Below, one piece after another: positions 1 to 7,929 of a stretch of 44,759 bases of DNA. Source of the DNA: Lachnospiraceae bacterium (GTDB lineage Bacteria; Bacillota; Clostridia; Lachnospirales; Lachnospiraceae); assembly GCA_017634175.1 (NCBI GenBank), contig JAGBNY010000014.1, forward strand, positions 1 to 44,759. The letters are read 5' to 3'. A program made the position numbers and the translations under genes. Under the pieces are notes generated by a model. It saw only the letters and a program-made list of their open reading frames with translations, was not told the DNA's origin and searched no databases. How positions within the stretch are numbered: the stretch's first letter is position 1; each line of letters opens with the position of its first letter.

Positions 1-1
1 G

Positions 2-115
2 ATCCTCGGGCATTCGAGCATCAATATTACTATGAACCTGTATGTGCATGTTACAGATGAGGAAAAAACCAAAGAAATGCTGAAGTTTGAAGAATACTCC
101 ATAAATATGGCGTAA
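2..115 (+). CDS. Tyrosine recombinase (integrase), C-terminal end only
   Basis: The window opens inside a reading frame that ends at TAA 113-115. The 38 visible residues begin ILGHSS and continue T-M-N-L-Y-V-H, the box II signature of phage/ICE tyrosine recombinases: L-G-H-S, then the nucleophilic tyrosine a few residues later in NLYVH. A short charged tail follows. The active-site Tyr would attack the DNA 3' phosphate during integration or excision. The N-terminal arm-binding and core-binding domains and the catalytic Arg-Lys-His-Arg lie outside the window, so element type and specificity cannot be given. The stop codon lies inside the first copy of the ATGGCGTAA repeat array, the layout expected when an integrase gene reads toward the end of its element. 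Confidence 0.85.
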   Translation: MLGHSSINITMNLYVHVTDEEKTKEMLKFEEYSINMA

Positions 116-279
116 AAAATGGCGTAAAATGCCGCAGACTTTGGCAGATGAAATGTCCAAAAGAAAAAACAGTTCGGACGATGGCGTAAATGGCGTAAGA
201 CTGTATAAGAACCTTATATAAGTCATTATAAGCCGATATAACTTGATATCAGATGGCGTAAAAAATGGCGTAAAATGCC
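107..279. repeat. Six-copy 9-mer repeat array, probable integrase arm-type sites
   Basis: ATGGCGTAA occurs at 107-115, 119-127, 181-189, 190-198, 253-261 and 265-273. The copies form three pairs whose first members are 74 and 72 bp apart. The outer two pairs are part of a perfect 27-bp direct repeat (107-133 and 253-279) ending in AATGCC. The first pair overlaps the stop of the integrase fragment. Many tyrosine-recombinase elements carry short direct repeats (arm sites) between the int 3' end and the element end, so I infer this is such an array. The core attachment site is not identified. Confidence 0.7.
204..242. repeat. Phased TATAAG/C motif series
   Basis: TATAAG occurs at 204-209, 217-222 and 227-232, and TATAAC at 237-242. 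The last three are exactly 10 bp apart, so they lie on one face of the helix. They sit between the second and third pairs of the 9-mer array. They could be an intrinsically bent segment, an excisionase or host-factor site, or part of the attachment core. The sequence does not decide between these. Confidence 0.4.
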
Positions 280-327
280 AGGCCAAAGCCCGGAAATACT
301 TGAAAATAAAGGAGATGTAGAGGAAGT

Positions 328-1425
328 ATGAAACTAGGCATAGTTGGCTTGCCAAATGTGGGGAAGAGCACGCTTTTCAATTCTTTGACAAAGGCTGGGG
401 CAGAGTCCGCAAATTATCCCTTTTGCACTATAGACCCCAACATCGGGATAGTCTCCGTGCCGGATGAGAGGGTGACTCATCTCGGGGAAATGTATAAGTC
501 CAAAAAGGTGACTCCTGCAACGATTGAATTCGTGGATATCGCGGGTCTCGTGAAAGGGGCTTCTAAGGGAGAGGGGCTGGGGAATCAATTCCTGGCCAAT
601 ATCAGGGAGACGGATGCCATCGTGCATGTGGTCAGGTGCTTCGAGGACGATAACGTGGTCCATGTGGATGGGAGTGTGTCCCCCTTAAGGGACATAGAGG
701 TCATAAATCTGGAGCTGATTTTTGCGGACCTGGAGGTGATAGAGAGAAGGATCGGCAAGGTGGGCAAGCAGGCGAGGATGGATAAGTCCCTTCAAAAGGA
801 GGCGGCTCTTTTGCAGAAGCTGAAGGAAATCCTGGAGGATGGGAAGCCGGCAAAGTCCTATGAAACGGAAGATGAGGACGAAGAAGCCTTGCTCAAGGGC
901 TATTCGCTTCTCACATCCAAGAGCGTGATCTATGCGGCCAATGTGTCAGAGGATGATTTGGCTGATGATGGGGAGTCCAATAAGTGGGTTAAGGAGGTCA
1001 GGGAGAAAGCCAGGAATGAGGGATCGGAGGTCTTCGTGATCTGCGCTAAGATAGAGGAAGAAATCGCCGAGCTTGATGATGAGGACAAGGAGGCATTTTT
1101 ATCGGACTTGGGACTTGCGGAATCGGGCCTGGATAAGCTTATCAAGGCGAGTTACCGTCTCTTGGGACTCATATCCTTCCTGACCTGCGGGGAGGACGAG
1201 TCCAGGGCATGGACGATCCGAAAGGGGACGAAGGCACCCCAGGCCGCCGGAAAGATTCACACGGATTTCGAGAGAGGCTTCATAAAGGCGGAAGTCGTGG
1301 CCTATGATACCTTGGTCGAGAATGGGTCTTTGGCCCAGGCAAAGGAGAAAGGTCTGGTCCGGATGGAGGGCAAGGATTATGTGGTGCAGGATGGGGACGT
1401 GATCCTCTTCAGGTTCAACGTATGA
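328..1425 (+). CDS. ychF: Ribosome-binding ATPase YchF (Obg family)
   Basis: YchF is a cytosolic P-loop NTPase of the TRAFAC/Obg class that prefers ATP, binds the ribosome and is linked to stress responses. The G1 loop GLPNVGKS is at residues 7-14 and the G3 motif DIAGL at 70-74, followed by the glycine-rich [11 protein letters not shown] switch. A helical coiled-coil insertion fills roughly 120-200. The C-terminal TGS-type domain (about 280-365) holds the typical segment [19 protein letters not shown]. The length (365 aa) is normal for the family. Purine-rich AAGGAG (309-314) and GAGGAA (320-325) precede the ATG. The stop overlaps the lgt start as ATGA, indicating translational coupling. As the first chromosomal gene after the integrase/repeat region, it may abut an insertion junction. 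Confidence 0.97.
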   Translation: MKLGIVGLPNVGKSTLFNSLTKAGAESANYPFCTIDPNIGIVSVPDERVTHLGEMYKSKKVTPATIEFVDIAGLVKGASKGEGLGNQFLANIRETDAIVHVVRCFEDDNVVHVDGSVSPLRDIEVINLELIFADLEVIERRIGKVGKQARMDKSLQKEAALLQKLKEILEDGKPAKSYETEDEDEEALLKGYSLLTSKSVIYAANVSEDDLADDGESNKWVKEVREKARNEGSEVFVICAKIEEEIAELDDEDKEAFLSDLGLAESGLDKLIKASYRLLGLISFLTCGEDESRAWTIRKGTKAPQAAGKIHTDFERGFIKAEVVAYDTLVENGSLAQAKEKGLVRMEGKDYVVQDGDVILFRFNV

Positions 1426-2270
1426 GTCCCGGAGATATAGCTTTCCCGAACTTAGGGATTCTGCTTAAGGATGTCCCGAGGGAATTCTATGTATTTGGGT
1501 TTAGAATAGCCCTCTATGGCTGCGTGGTAGGGACAGGAATCCTTCTCGCGGTACTCCTCGCAGCATATGATAGGAAGAGAAGGGGGCTGAACCCCGAGAC
1601 AATCTGGGATTTATCGACGATTTGCGTGATTTGCGGGATTTTGGGCGCCAGGGCCTATTATGTGGTATTCCAATGGGACTATTACAGCAGGAACCCATTG
1701 AAAATTTTTAACTTTCGTGAAGGTGGGCTTGCGATCTATGGCGGGGTCATAGTGGGTTTCATCGCTGTTTTCATATATTGCAAGCTGAAGCATGAGAAAT
1801 TCCTTGAGGTCTTCGATAGCGTGGCATTGGCTTTTCCGCTGGGACAGGCGGTCGGTAGATGGGGAAATTTCTTCAATAGGGAAGCTTTCGGCGGGTGGTT
1901 TGATGGACTCCTATGCATGAGGCTTCCGGAGGCGGCGGTCAGGCAGAGCGATATTTCGGACTCAATAAGGGAGCATATGGTAGATGGGACTATTTACGTA
2001 CATCCAACCTTTCTCTATGAGTCGATCTGGAATATTTCTTTATTGATTATCCTGTTTTTCTATGGAAAAAGGAAAAGATTCAGCGGCGAAGTGTTCTTTC
2101 TTTATCTCTTAGGGTATGGAATTGGACGCTTTTGGATTGAGGGTCTTAGGACGGACCAGCTCATTCTTCCAGTGGCAAATATGCCAGTGAGCCAAGTAGT
2201 TGCCTGTATTTCAGCCATTTTCGCCCTCCTTGCCATTGTTTTTGGAAAGAGGGTCTTCGGGAAAAAATAA
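1422..2270 (+). CDS. lgt: Prolipoprotein diacylglyceryl transferase
   Basis: Lgt moves the diacylglyceryl group of phosphatidylglycerol onto the lipobox cysteine of prolipoproteins, the first step of lipoprotein maturation in the cytoplasmic membrane. The 282-aa protein is polytopic, with about seven hydrophobic segments. It has the Lgt signature near residue 146 (GRWGNFFNREAFG), including the conserved Arg, Asn and Glu, and a family-typical HPTFLYES-type motif near residue 192. Its ATG overlaps the ychF TGA by four bases. A strong rho-independent terminator follows, so ychF-lgt is probably a closed transcription unit upstream of the dcw cluster. Confidence 0.96.
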   Translation: MSPGDIAFPNLGILLKDVPREFYVFGFRIALYGCVVGTGILLAVLLAAYDRKRRGLNPETIWDLSTICVICGILGARAYYVVFQWDYYSRNPLKIFNFREGGLAIYGGVIVGFIAVFIYCKLKHEKFLEVFDSVALAFPLGQAVGRWGNFFNREAFGGWFDGLLCMRLPEAAVRQSDISDSIREHMVDGTIYVHPTFLYESIWNISLLIILFFYGKRKRFSGEVFFLYLLGYGIGRFWIEGLRTDQLILPVANMPVSQVVACISAIFALLAIVFGKRVFGKK

Positions 2271-2336
2271 ACAATTCGATACAAGATAAGGTATTGATTG
2301 AAAAAATTTTTATCTACATATGGTAGATTTTGAGAT

Positions 2337-2362
2337 AAGGTGCGGTTTTCCGCACCTTTTTT
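2337..2362 (+). terminator. Rho-independent terminator after lgt
   Basis: A 9-bp perfect stem (AAGGTGCGG at 2337-2345 with CCGCACCTT at 2350-2358) closes a TTTT loop and runs into a T-rich tract. It sits 67 bp after the lgt stop and before the mraZ promoter, so it separates ychF-lgt from the division cluster. Confidence 0.9.
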
Positions 2363-2385
2363 ATTTTTTGAAAAAAATTTTTCTC

Positions 2386-2414
2386 TTGAAATTTTCCAAA
2401 AAATGGTATAAGAT
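2386..2414 (+). promoter_or_regulatory. Putative sigma-A promoter of mraZ
   Basis: TTGAAA (2386-2391) is followed 17 bp later by TAAGAT (2409-2414). An overlapping TATAAG sits at 2407-2412 with a 15-bp spacer. The site lies just after the lgt terminator and about 90 bp before the mraZ ATG, and the surrounding DNA is AT-rich. It is the only convincing promoter between lgt and mraZ on the coding strand. Confidence 0.55.
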
Positions 2415-2430
2415 ACCAATCGTTGGTTCG

Positions 2431-2457
2431 AAGTGGTGGAAAATGGTGGAAAGTGAA
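2431..2457 (+). promoter_or_regulatory. Candidate MraZ operator (10-bp direct repeats)
   Basis: AAGTGGTGGA (2431-2440) and AAATGGTGGA (2441-2450) are adjacent direct repeats of exactly 10 bp, followed by the partial copy AAGTGAA. MraZ proteins are known to bind G-rich direct repeats with a 10-bp period upstream of their own gene. The position just downstream of the putative -10 fits autorepression of the dcw operon. Assignment to MraZ is inferred from spacing and location. Confidence 0.65.
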
Positions 2458-2503
2458 ACAAACGGAACAAAAATGATGTAGCAAGAGGGCCGAGGGAGCC
2501 GGG

Positions 2504-2932
2504 ATGTTTGTTGGTGAATACAATCACAATATCGATGCTAAGGGAAGAGTCATCTTTCCAGCGGAGTTCCGGGAAGTGCTTGGTGAAAAGGTCTATATCA
2601 CTTTAGGTTTCGATGGATGCCTGGCTGCTTATGACGAGGCCGCATGGAGGGAACTGGAGGAGAAGCTCTCAGTCCTTTCTGTCACCGATCCGAAGGCCAG
2701 GAAGCTTCAAAGATCACTCCTTTCCAAGGTACAGGAGGCGGCCTTCGATAAACAGGGCAGGGTCCTTATAAAGGAGAGCCTCAGAAATTTCGCTGCTTTG
2801 ACCCGGGACATTACCATGCTGGGTGTCGGGAACAGGATTGAGATCTGGGACACGGCAAGGTGGAATGAAGTAAATGTGGATGATTTTGACAGTATCGCAG
2901 AGCAGCTTGGGGATCTTGGTTTCAAGATGTAG
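2504..2932 (+). CDS. mraZ: Transcriptional regulator MraZ
   Basis: MraZ is the first gene of most dcw clusters and a DNA-binding autoregulator. The 142-aa protein has the usual two AbrB-like swapped-hairpin repeats. Each contains a D-x-(K/Q)-G-R core: one near residues 11-15 (DAKGR), the other near 82-86 (DKQGR). The start MFVGEYNHNID is typical of the family. A good RBS (GAGGGAG, 2492-2498) is five bases before the ATG. The upstream 10-bp repeats are its likely target. rsmH follows after five bases. Confidence 0.96.
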   Translation: MFVGEYNHNIDAKGRVIFPAEFREVLGEKVYITLGFDGCLAAYDEAAWRELEEKLSVLSVTDPKARKLQRSLLSKVQEAAFDKQGRVLIKESLRNFAALTRDITMLGVGNRIEIWDTARWNEVNVDDFDSIAEQLGDLGFKM

Positions 2933-2937
2933 GATGC

Positions 2938-3903
2938 GTGGAGAATGAGATTAATCTAAGTCCTCTATATGGGTATCATAGGCCGGTCATGCTGAATGAG
3001 GCTATTGATGCCTTGAATATAAGTCCTGATGGAATCTATGTGGACTGCACCCTGGGCGGGGCAGGTCATTCAAGAGAGATTGCTAAGAGGCTCATCGGAG
3101 GACGGCTCATTGGACTGGACCAGGACATCGATGCCATAAATGAGGCAGGAAAGGTACTTGAATATTATTCTGAAAAGGTAAGTATCTTTAATGAGAACTT
3201 TCGCAATATCGAGTATGTCCTGGATAGCTGCCAAATCAAAGAAGTAGACGGAATCCTCATGGATCTGGGTGTGTCGTCTCATCAATTCGATACGGATTCG
3301 AGAGGTTTTTCATATATGTTGGATGCGCCGCTGGACATGAGAATGGACAGAAGGAACAAAATAGGCGCAAAAGAGATTATTAATGGCTACTCAGAGCAGG
3401 AACTATGCCGGGTGATTAGGGAATATGGAGAAGACCCATATGCCAGACAGATTGCCCGCAGGATAGTCGAAGCCCGGGAAAGGTCCCCGATCGAGACGAC
3501 TGGGGAACTCTCCGACATCATAAAACGGGCTTATCCTGTGAGAAAGCACAGGGAGGGTACAAAGGGACATCCTGCTAAACGTACATTTCAAGCAATAAGA
3601 ATTGAAGTAAATCATGAGCTGGAAGCTTTGGCTGATTCAATCGACAAGATGATAGGGCTGCTTAAGCCGGGTGGGAGGATTGTAGTTATATCGTTCCATT
3701 CGTTGGAGGACAGGATCGTCAAGAATTCCTTTAAGAGGAATGAGAGTCCTTGTATTTGCCCTCCGGATTTTCCAATCTGTGTTTGCGGGAGAGTTAGCAA
3801 GGGTAAAGTCCTTACTAAGAAGCCCATTATTCCTACGGATTTAGAGACAGAGAGTAATCCTAGAGCCAAAAGCGCAAAGCTCAGAGCCTTTGAACACTGT
3901 TGA
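2938..3903 (+). CDS. rsmH: 16S rRNA (cytosine1402-N4)-methyltransferase
   Basis: RsmH (MraW) uses S-adenosylmethionine to methylate C1402 N4 in 16S rRNA at the ribosomal P site. The SAM-binding loop DCTLGGAGHS is near residues 36-45. The family motif DGILMDLGVSSHQFD and the C-terminal FHSLEDRIVK block are present. Length (321 aa) is normal. The start is GTG at 2938: the conserved block HRPVMLNEA lies close to the N terminus as in relatives, which rules out later ATGs, and AGGA sits just upstream. It is co-transcribed with mraZ (5-bp gap). Confidence 0.96.
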   Translation: MENEINLSPLYGYHRPVMLNEAIDALNISPDGIYVDCTLGGAGHSREIAKRLIGGRLIGLDQDIDAINEAGKVLEYYSEKVSIFNENFRNIEYVLDSCQIKEVDGILMDLGVSSHQFDTDSRGFSYMLDAPLDMRMDRRNKIGAKEIINGYSEQELCRVIREYGEDPYARQIARRIVEARERSPIETTGELSDIIKRAYPVRKHREGTKGHPAKRTFQAIRIEVNHELEALADSIDKMIGLLKPGGRIVVISFHSLEDRIVKNSFKRNESPCICPPDFPICVCGRVSKGKVLTKKPIIPTDLETESNPRAKSAKLRAFEHC

Positions 3904-3961
3904 TAGGTCTTAGGATTCGTGGATGAATAACCCATTCGCGGCTCCTTATTGAGGTGTGGCT

Positions 3962-4468
3962 TTGGCAGGAAGACATAAGGGAAGGGGACACAGGGTCCCC
4001 CAAAAAAACGCTTATATCAGCGGAAATACGGTACTCAAGGAAGATAGGAAGATTCGCTCAACCCCCCGACGAACGGACTTCCACAAATCTTCTAAGAAAG
4101 CTGATAGTTCCGCGGTATATAATAAAGATGTGGCAGCGGCGGCATCCTCTGGATTCAGTTTCGGATTCTGTTTCCTAATTGCAGCTGTCGCTGTCACAGC
4201 ATATTTTTGCTACAGATATGTGAAGCTTCGCTCGGAGATCACTCGGGTGCAGAAGCACATATCTAGATTAGAGAACAGCTATAATGAGCTAAAGACATCA
4301 AATGACGAGATGTACGACCGGATAATGGGGGCGGTCGACTTGGAAGAAATCAAGAGAATCGCGATGAGCGAGCTCGGGATGAAATATCCTGATGGAGATC
4401 ATGTGGTTCATATTTCCGGTGCAGACGATGATTACGTGAGGCAGTATGATAAAATCCCGGAAAGATAA
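3962..4468 (+). CDS. ftsL: FtsL/DivIC-like cell division protein
   Basis: This is a small bitopic protein with the FtsL layout. A basic cytoplasmic tail of about 57 residues precedes one membrane segment (roughly 58-76, GFCFLIAAVAVTAYFCYRY), then an extracellular coiled coil with heptad leucines (about 80-115) and a short C-terminal region ending near MKYPDGDHVVHI, typical of FtsL. FtsL forms the FtsQLB-type complex that activates FtsW-FtsI. Sequence identity in the family is low, so the call rests on architecture plus its place between rsmH and the PBP gene. I choose TTG at 3962 because GAGGTG (3951-3956) is five bases upstream; the in-frame GTG at 3956 would sit inside that RBS. The 3' end overlaps the next gene by 23 bp. 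Confidence 0.85.
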   Translation: MAGRHKGRGHRVPQKNAYISGNTVLKEDRKIRSTPRRTDFHKSSKKADSSAVYNKDVAAAASSGFSFGFCFLIAAVAVTAYFCYRYVKLRSEITRVQKHISRLENSYNELKTSNDEMYDRIMGAVDLEEIKRIAMSELGMKYPDGDHVVHISGADDDYVRQYDKIPER

Positions 4469-6866
4469 GAAAGATAAATTGAAAAGTAGCAGAGGCAGGA
4501 AGCTAGCAGTCCAGTTGGTTCTGGTGTTGCTAGCTTTTGTTTTATTGTCCTATCGGTTGTATTTGATTAACCGTGACAATGGGGATGCCTATAAGCGGCA
4601 GGTGCTGGCGCAGCAGATAGCGAGCTCCAGGGTCCTGCCCTCGAGGCGGGGCGAGATTCAGGATCGAAAGGGCAGCAAGCTTGCGTATTCTGAGAAGGTT
4701 TATAGCCTTGTGGTGGACGCAAAGCTTATGAATGGGGACGATGGACGGCACCTTCGTCCCACTCTGGATGCCTTGAAGTCCTGTTTCCCGAACCTCAATG
4801 TGGATGCTGTTAAGGAGTATGTGAACAGGAACCCCGCGTCCCGTTACAAGGTCTTCATGAAGAGGCTGACCTATGACGAGATAAGTCCCTTCGAGAAGAT
4901 AATGGCGGAGGGCCTATCTTCGAATAAGGCCCCTGTTCGGAACAGTGATTCTGAAGAGGAGGAAGAGGAAGAAGAATTGACCGTCGCCGGCGTTTGGTTC
5001 GAGGATGATTATATGAGGCGGTACCCCTATGGAAGCCTGGGCTGTGATGTCCTGGGATTCGTACAGGGAAACTACGAGGGTCAATTCGGGCTGGAGGAAT
5101 TCTATAATAGCACCCTGAATGGGACTAATGGGCGCAGATATGGCTACATGAACGATGATTCGATCATCGAAGAGTCGATAAGGCCGGCGGAGGATGGTCT
5201 CACGTTAGTGACCTCCCTCGACACGAATATCCAGTCCATCGCGGAAAAGCATATTAAGCAATTCTACGATGAATATACGGATAATTACAGGGAGGGGCCG
5301 GCCGCCAATAATATAGGCGTCGTCATTATGAATCCCAATAATGGAGAGATCTATGGGATGGCGTCCTATCCGGTATTTGACTTGAATGATCCCACGAATA
5401 TGGACCAGGTGGACATGAGGCCATATTTGCCGGAGGGGTATTCTGCATCCGGGAATGAAGCCAGTCCGCCGACTCCTCCTGTAGAGCCGCCGCCGATGGC
5501 AGCAGTATCCGGAAACGTATCCGGGGATTCGGTCTCAGAAGCAAAGGCTCCGATGGATCCCAAGGTAAAGGCGATGAATCAGGTATGGCGGAATTTCTGC
5601 ATTTCGGATTCCTATGAGCCTGGGTCCGTGATGAAGCCCTTTACAGTCGCCGCTGCGCTGGATACGGCGAAGATTACAGGGGATGAGTCCTATCAATGCA
5701 ACGGATACCTTGAAGTGGGCGGTTTCCAGATTCACTGCCATAATAGGCTCGGAGACGGGCTCTTGACCGTGGAGCAGGGAGTGGCTAAGTCCTGCAACGT
5801 AGTTCTGATGGACATAGCCTTTGCGATGGGAATAGATGAATGGAGGCGTTACAATAAGGTCTTTAATTTTGGACTCAAGACGAATGTGGACCTGGCCGGG
5901 GAGACCAGCGCAGGGGGTCTGGGGTTCGGAGAGGGCATGACCCAGACAGACTTGGCTGTAGCGTCATTCGGACAGGGGTTCAATGTCACGATGATACAGA
6001 TGGCGGCGGGCTTCTCCGCTTTGGTTAATGGGGGATACTATTATCAGCCCCATTTGGTGACGAAGTTCCTTAATTCCGAGGGCGGAGTGGTCGAAGAGAA
6101 CAATCCAAGGGTCCTAAAGCAGGTCATCTCGAATAAGGCTTCGGAGAGGATGAGGGACTATCTGAGGGCTGTCGTGATGAGCCCGCCTTCCGACTGCACG
6201 GGCTGGTCTGCCCGTCCTGCGGGATATACCGAGGGAGGGAAGACCGGGACGGCTGAGAAGGCCCCTCGTTCCAAGAGGGATTATTTGATCTCATTCATGG
6301 GATATGTCCCGGCGGAGGATCCCAAAGTCCTATGCTATGTAGTCATAGATAGGCCCAATGTTGAGTACCAATCTGAGTCCACGAGGCTTGCTACTGTACT
6401 GAATAAGAAGATAATGACTGAGGTTCTTCCTTATTTAAATGTCTTTCCGACCGAGCCCATCACGGAAAAAGAAAGGGAAGAACTGGAGGCGCAGCAGATG
6501 GAATTTGCGTACAGCGCGAATGGGGTCAGCTTGAATTCCATAATAGAGCAGAATAATTCCGAGGCCGAGGGCGAGGCTGCCGAAGGGGAAGAGGGCGCCT
6601 TGGATGGAGAGGAAACGCCGATAGTGGTCGAACCTGAAATCCAAAGGGACAGCGCCGGGAACGTGATCTCGAATAATGCGATTCGCTATGACAGCGCCAC
6701 CGGATATCCATTAGACCCTGCAACGGGACAGGTTTTGAACCCTGTCACCTTATTGCCTCTTGATGGAGATGATTCCATCATGACAGAGGCCGGGCAGGGC
6801 AGCCATGCAGAGTCTCAAGAATCAGAGGAGGCGGACGATTCTATAATAATAGTGGATCCAATATAA
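4446..6866 (+). CDS. ftsI: Class B penicillin-binding protein (FtsI/SpoVD-type transpeptidase)
   Basis: This is a bitopic D,D-transpeptidase that cross-links peptidoglycan at the septum with FtsW. A membrane anchor lies at about residues 20-40, then a pedestal domain beginning RRGEIQDRKG. The transpeptidase domain has all three motifs: S394-V-M-K397, S449-C-N451 and K599-T-G. Two features are unusual. A proline-rich, low-complexity insertion (about residues 335-375) precedes the SxxK motif. An acidic tail of roughly 110 residues (about 695-806, rich in Glu, Asp and Gly) follows the catalytic domain where SpoVD-type proteins often carry a PASTA domain. An acidic run EEEEEEE lies near residue 172. 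At 806 aa it is longer than most FtsI. GAGG (4437-4440) is the RBS. Division or sporulation role cannot be separated from sequence alone. Confidence 0.93.
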   Translation: MIKSRKDKKDKLKSSRGRKLAVQLVLVLLAFVLLSYRLYLINRDNGDAYKRQVLAQQIASSRVLPSRRGEIQDRKGSKLAYSEKVYSLVVDAKLMNGDDGRHLRPTLDALKSCFPNLNVDAVKEYVNRNPASRYKVFMKRLTYDEISPFEKIMAEGLSSNKAPVRNSDSEEEEEEEELTVAGVWFEDDYMRRYPYGSLGCDVLGFVQGNYEGQFGLEEFYNSTLNGTNGRRYGYMNDDSIIEESIRPAEDGLTLVTSLDTNIQSIAEKHIKQFYDEYTDNYREGPAANNIGVVIMNPNNGEIYGMASYPVFDLNDPTNMDQVDMRPYLPEGYSASGNEASPPTPPVEPPPMAAVSGNVSGDSVSEAKAPMDPKVKAMNQVWRNFCISDSYEPGSVMKPFTVAAALDTAKITGDESYQCNGYLEVGGFQIHCHNRLGDGLLTVEQGVAKSCNVVLMDIAFAMGIDEWRRYNKVFNFGLKTNVDLAGETSAGGLGFGEGMTQTDLAVASFGQGFNVTMIQMAAGFSALVNGGYYYQPHLVTKFLNSEGGVVEENNPRVLKQVISNKASERMRDYLRAVVMSPPSDCTGWSARPAGYTEGGKTGTAEKAPRSKRDYLISFMGYVPAEDPKVLCYVVIDRPNVEYQSESTRLATVLNKKIMTEVLPYLNVFPTEPITEKEREELEAQQMEFAYSANGVSLNSIIEQNNSEAEGEAAEGEEGALDGEETPIVVEPEIQRDSAGNVISNNAIRYDSATGYPLDPATGQVLNPVTLLPLDGDDSIMTEAGQGSHAESQESEEADDSIIIVDPI

Positions 6867-6870
6867 TGAC

Positions 6871-7848
6871 ATGGTAAAACAATCGATCATCATATGCTTA
6901 ATATCATTTGTTCTTTCTGTGGGACTGGGGAGGATCATCCTCCCCATCCTCAGAAGGCTCAAGGCGAATCAATCCGAGAGGGCGGAGGGACCCAAGTCCC
7001 ACTTGAAGAAGGCCGGGACTCCTACAATGGGAGGCATCATTTTCATACTGGCCTTTCTTTTGGTCGCAGGCTACAATGCCTTCATTTTCCCGACCATCAT
7101 TCCGGTGGTCATATCCACGATTGGATTTGGGCTGGTAGGATTCCTGGATGACTATCTGAAGGTGGTCAAGAGAAATACTAAGGGACTCAAACCTCTGCAT
7201 AAGTTTGCCCTGCAGCTGATAGTGACGGCTATATTGCTTTTATATATTAAGTATTTCACCTCGATTTCATTCGACATGATTATACCGTTTTCAGGACTTT
7301 TTTCTCCTGACGCAGGGGACATTTACGTAAATTTCGGTATTTTTACTGTGCCTTTCTTGATGGTCACAATCCTGGGCACGGTGAATGGGGCGAATTTTAC
7401 GGATGGGCTGGATGGGCTTCTAAGCACTGTATCCATCATTATCTGCATATTCATGACTGCTGCCGCGATGAAATTGGGAGTGAACGTGACTTTAGCAGAA
7501 GCTTCCATGGCAGGTGCATTATTGGGATTCTTGGTCTATAATTGGCACCCTGCAAAGGTTTTCATGGGGGACACCGGGTCGTTAGCCATTGGCGGCTTTG
7601 TAGCGGCATCGATGCTCGTCATGAAGATGCCTATAGTTATACTCATGGTGGCTTTCATATATCTTGCGGAAGTCCTTTCAGTGATACTTCAAGTGGGGTA
7701 TTTCAAATTGACCCATGGGAAAAGGATATTCAGGATGGCCCCGATTCATCATCACTTCGAGCTTGGGGGGTGGAGCGAGATCCAGGTAGTGACAGCGTTT
7801 TCGGCATTGACCGCCCTGCTCTGCCTCATTGCCTATGTGGTGATCTGA
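6871..7848 (+). CDS. mraY: Phospho-N-acetylmuramoyl-pentapeptide-transferase
   Basis: MraY transfers phospho-MurNAc-pentapeptide from UDP to undecaprenyl phosphate, forming lipid I on the inner face of the membrane. The 325-aa protein has about ten hydrophobic segments. The signatures are GFLDDYLK with its catalytic Asp pair, NFTDGLDGL, MGDTGSLAIGG and the histidine loop PIHHHFE. The RBS is weak, so translation may depend on coupling to the PBP gene, whose stop is four bases upstream. Confidence 0.97.
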   Translation: MVKQSIIICLISFVLSVGLGRIILPILRRLKANQSERAEGPKSHLKKAGTPTMGGIIFILAFLLVAGYNAFIFPTIIPVVISTIGFGLVGFLDDYLKVVKRNTKGLKPLHKFALQLIVTAILLLYIKYFTSISFDMIIPFSGLFSPDAGDIYVNFGIFTVPFLMVTILGTVNGANFTDGLDGLLSTVSIIICIFMTAAAMKLGVNVTLAEASMAGALLGFLVYNWHPAKVFMGDTGSLAIGGFVAASMLVMKMPIVILMVAFIYLAEVLSVILQVGYFKLTHGKRIFRMAPIHHHFELGGWSEIQVVTAFSALTALLCLIAYVVI

Positions 7849-7929
7849 AATTTTTTTGATAGGGTAAGTAAGGGGTCTAAGGAACTGAAGATATTTATCT
7901 GGAGATTCAAAGCGTGAGGAAGCGAGTAA

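Noticed and set aside
107-279. Repeat array as a CRISPR
   Set aside because: The repeats are 9 bp (27 bp at most, twice only), the spacers are not of uniform protospacer type and no cas gene is present.
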